This document shows positions 5,875 to 7,315 of a stretch of DNA of 7,315 nucleotides, piece by piece (positions within the stretch are counted from its first letter, which is position 1; the number at the start of each line of letters is the position of its first letter). Made by a program: the position numbers and the translations under genes. Source of the stretch: Gemmatimonas phototrophica (GTDB lineage Bacteria; Gemmatimonadota; Gemmatimonadetes; Gemmatimonadales; Gemmatimonadaceae). The notes under the pieces are model-generated. The model ran no database searches. It had not been told where the DNA came from and saw only the letters and a list, made by a program, of their open reading frames with translations. The stretch lies in assembly GCA_945870175.1 (NCBI GenBank), contig CAMBRJ010000144.1, positions 1 through 7,315 of the forward strand. The letters are read 5' to 3'.

Positions 5875-7315
5875 TCAGGGAGCGAGGGCACGCAAGGCGC
5901 GCACCAAGCCCTCGAGCATTTCCGCCCCGCCTAGCCGAGTCAACTTGAGCGCCAGCGGCTGGGTCCGTCGAACGTCCACTTGGAACTGGACGCCATGGAA
6001 TGCCGCTGACAGACCCTTTAAGCGAGGAACTGCGTCAGCCCTGAAACTAACACGCGCTTCAGATGCCCGCACAAGCACCCCCTCCACGCCGAGGGAGGCG
6101 CCGAGCACCCGGAGCATGGCGCTGGCGAAGAGCGCATGGGCGGCCGTGGGCATCGGACCGAACCGGTCGCGGACCTCCAGCTGGAGCGCCTCGATATCCT
6201 TGGGCTCGCGTAACACCGTAAGCCGGCGGTACACGTCGAGCTTGGCTTCCTGTGACGTGATGTAGTCGTCGGGGAGGAAACTGGGGAAATCGAGCGACAC
6301 GTCGGCCGGGATCCAGGCCTTCTGGCCGCCGGCGTCCGAGAGCTGCCGCACGGTTTCGTCAAGCAGCCGCAGGTACAGATCGAACCCCACGGAATGCACA
6401 AAGCCCGACTGCTCGGAGCCGAGCAGGTTGCCGGCGCCGCGCAGTTCGAGGTCCTTGAGGGCGATCCGGTAGCCGGCGCCGAGCTCGGTGTGATGCTCGA
6501 GCACGGCCAACCGGCGCTCGGCGTCTTCGTCCACCCGATCGGGCACCAACAGGTAGCAATAGGCCCGGCGGTGCGACCGTCCCACGCGACCGCGCAGCTG
6601 ATAAAGCTGCGCCAGGCCCAAGTGGTCGGCCCGGTTCACGAACATCGTGTTGGCGTTCGGCACGTCAAGTCCGCTTTCTACGATGAGCGTGGACACCAGA
6701 ATATCCACCTCGTGATCGACGAATCTGCGCATCACGGCTTCGAGCTCGCGCTCCTTCATCTGCCCGTGCCCCACCGCCACCTTCGCGCGCGGCACGATGC
6801 GGCGCAGGTGATCGGCGATCGCTTCGATGGTCTCGATACGATTGTGCACGAAGAACACCTGACCACCGCGGTCGAGCTCACGCGAGATCGCTTCTTCGAT
6901 GAGCGCGTCGTCGAACGGCTCCACGAATGTGAGCACCGGCGAGCGATCGCGCGGCGGCGTCTGCATCAGCGTCAAGTCGCGCAGACCGGCCAGACTCTGA
7001 TGGAGCGTTCGCGGAATCGGCGTGGCGGTAAGCGTGAGCACGTCGGTTTGCAGCTTGAGCTGCTTGAGCCGTTCCTTGTGCTTCACGCCGAAGCGATGCT
7101 CTTCGTCGACCACGATGAGGCCAAGGTCGGCGAACTCGACGTCGGGGCTGAGCAACCGATGGGTACCGATCACGATGTCGATCTGCTTCTTCTTGAGCTT
7201 CTCCACCACGACGGCCTGTTCCTTGGCGGTCTGGAAGCGACTCATGACTTCCACCGTGACCGGGAAGTCGGCCAGCCGATCACCGAAGCTCCGGGCGTGC
7301 TGCTCGGCCAGAATC
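5875..7315 (-). CDS. mfd: Transcription-repair coupling factor Mfd, C-terminal part (start beyond window)
   Basis: Mfd is a cytoplasmic DNA translocase that removes RNA polymerase stalled at lesions and recruits UvrA/UvrB, directing excision repair to transcribed strands. Only the last 479 residues are here; the reading frame is open through the right edge, so the gene is cut by the window and not truncated biologically. Full-length Mfd is about 1,100-1,200 residues. Superfamily 2 helicase motifs of the RecG/Mfd type are seen, numbered within the fragment: ILAEQHARSF at 1-10, GTHRLL at 50-55, DEEH at 70-73, TATPIPRT at 96-103, GHGQM at 182-186, STLIVESGLDVPN at 208-220 and QLRGRVGRSHR at 239-249. 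The downstream LKDLELRGAGNLLGSEQSG block and the C-terminal TRCF domain (from about 335, DFPSFLPDDYI then EAKLDVYRRL) separate it from RecG. The TGA stop shares one base with a possible ATG of the next gene. Confidence 0.97.
   Translation of the reverse strand, partial: ILAEQHARSFGDRLADFPVTVEVMSRFQTAKEQAVVVEKLKKKQIDIVIGTHRLLSPDVEFADLGLIVVDEEHRFGVKHKERLKQLKLQTDVLTLTATPIPRTLHQSLAGLRDLTLMQTPPRDRSPVLTFVEPFDDALIEEAISRELDRGGQVFFVHNRIETIEAIADHLRRIVPRAKVAVGHGQMKERELEAVMRRFVDHEVDILVSTLIVESGLDVPNANTMFVNRADHLGLAQLYQLRGRVGRSHRRAYCYLLVPDRVDEDAERRLAVLEHHTELGAGYRIALKDLELRGAGNLLGSEQSGFVHSVGFDLYLRLLDETVRQLSDAGGQKAWIPADVSLDFPSFLPDDYITSQEAKLDVYRRLTVLREPKDIEALQLEVRDRFGPMPTAAHALFASAMLRVLGASLGVEGVLVRASEARVSFRADAVPRLKGLSAAFHGVQFQVDVRRTQPLALKLTRLGGAEMLEGLVRALRALAP

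Noticed and set aside
5875..7254. Reading the right-hand gene as a complete 459-residue helicase starting at 7254
   Set aside because: The codon there is GTG inside a continuing Mfd frame; residues ILAEQHARSFGDRLADFPVT precede it and match Mfd, so the gene simply runs off the window.

Overview
This GC-rich window is almost fully coding and holds five housekeeping genes. All lie on the minus strand, so transcription runs from high to low coordinates: mfd (3' part only), a periplasmic PpiC-type lipoprotein, a SurA-like chaperone/prolyl isomerase, pdxA and typA (bipA). A SurA-family protein together with an exported parvulin lipoprotein points to a Gram-negative (diderm) bacterium. Base composition, codon choice and this gene set would suit a Gemmatimonadota-like genome, but no single feature proves that, so the lineage is only a suggestion.

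Layout. From 7315 down to 5875 is the C-terminal part of the transcription-repair coupling factor Mfd; its start lies beyond the right edge. From 5815 to 4391 is a lipoprotein with one intact parvulin domain. From 4342 to 2948 is a SurA-like protein with a signal peptide, a SurA-type N-terminal chaperone region and two diverged parvulin-like domains. pdxA (2943-2038) begins 4 bases after the surA-like stop and encodes the 4-hydroxythreonine-4-phosphate dehydrogenase of vitamin B6 synthesis. typA (1969-137) follows after 68 bases. The last 136 bases hold no gene but carry two clear inverted repeats, one directly behind the typA stop.

How the genes relate. The two PPIases probably work together in the envelope on folding and delivery of outer-membrane proteins. 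The surA-pdxA adjacency matches the known surA-pdxA order of enterobacteria, although the protein functions are not linked in an obvious way. Mfd (repair of transcribed strands) and TypA (ribosome-associated GTPase) are general housekeeping functions. Tight spacing suggests a mfd-ppiC-surA-pdxA transcription unit, with typA either at its end or separately promoted.

I found no mobile element, CRISPR, RNA gene or defence system, and no convincing undescribed system. The most interesting points are the complementary decay of the two parvulin domains in the SurA-like protein, a cysteine pair in the lipoprotein PPIase, the inverted-repeat cluster after typA and several ambiguous start sites.
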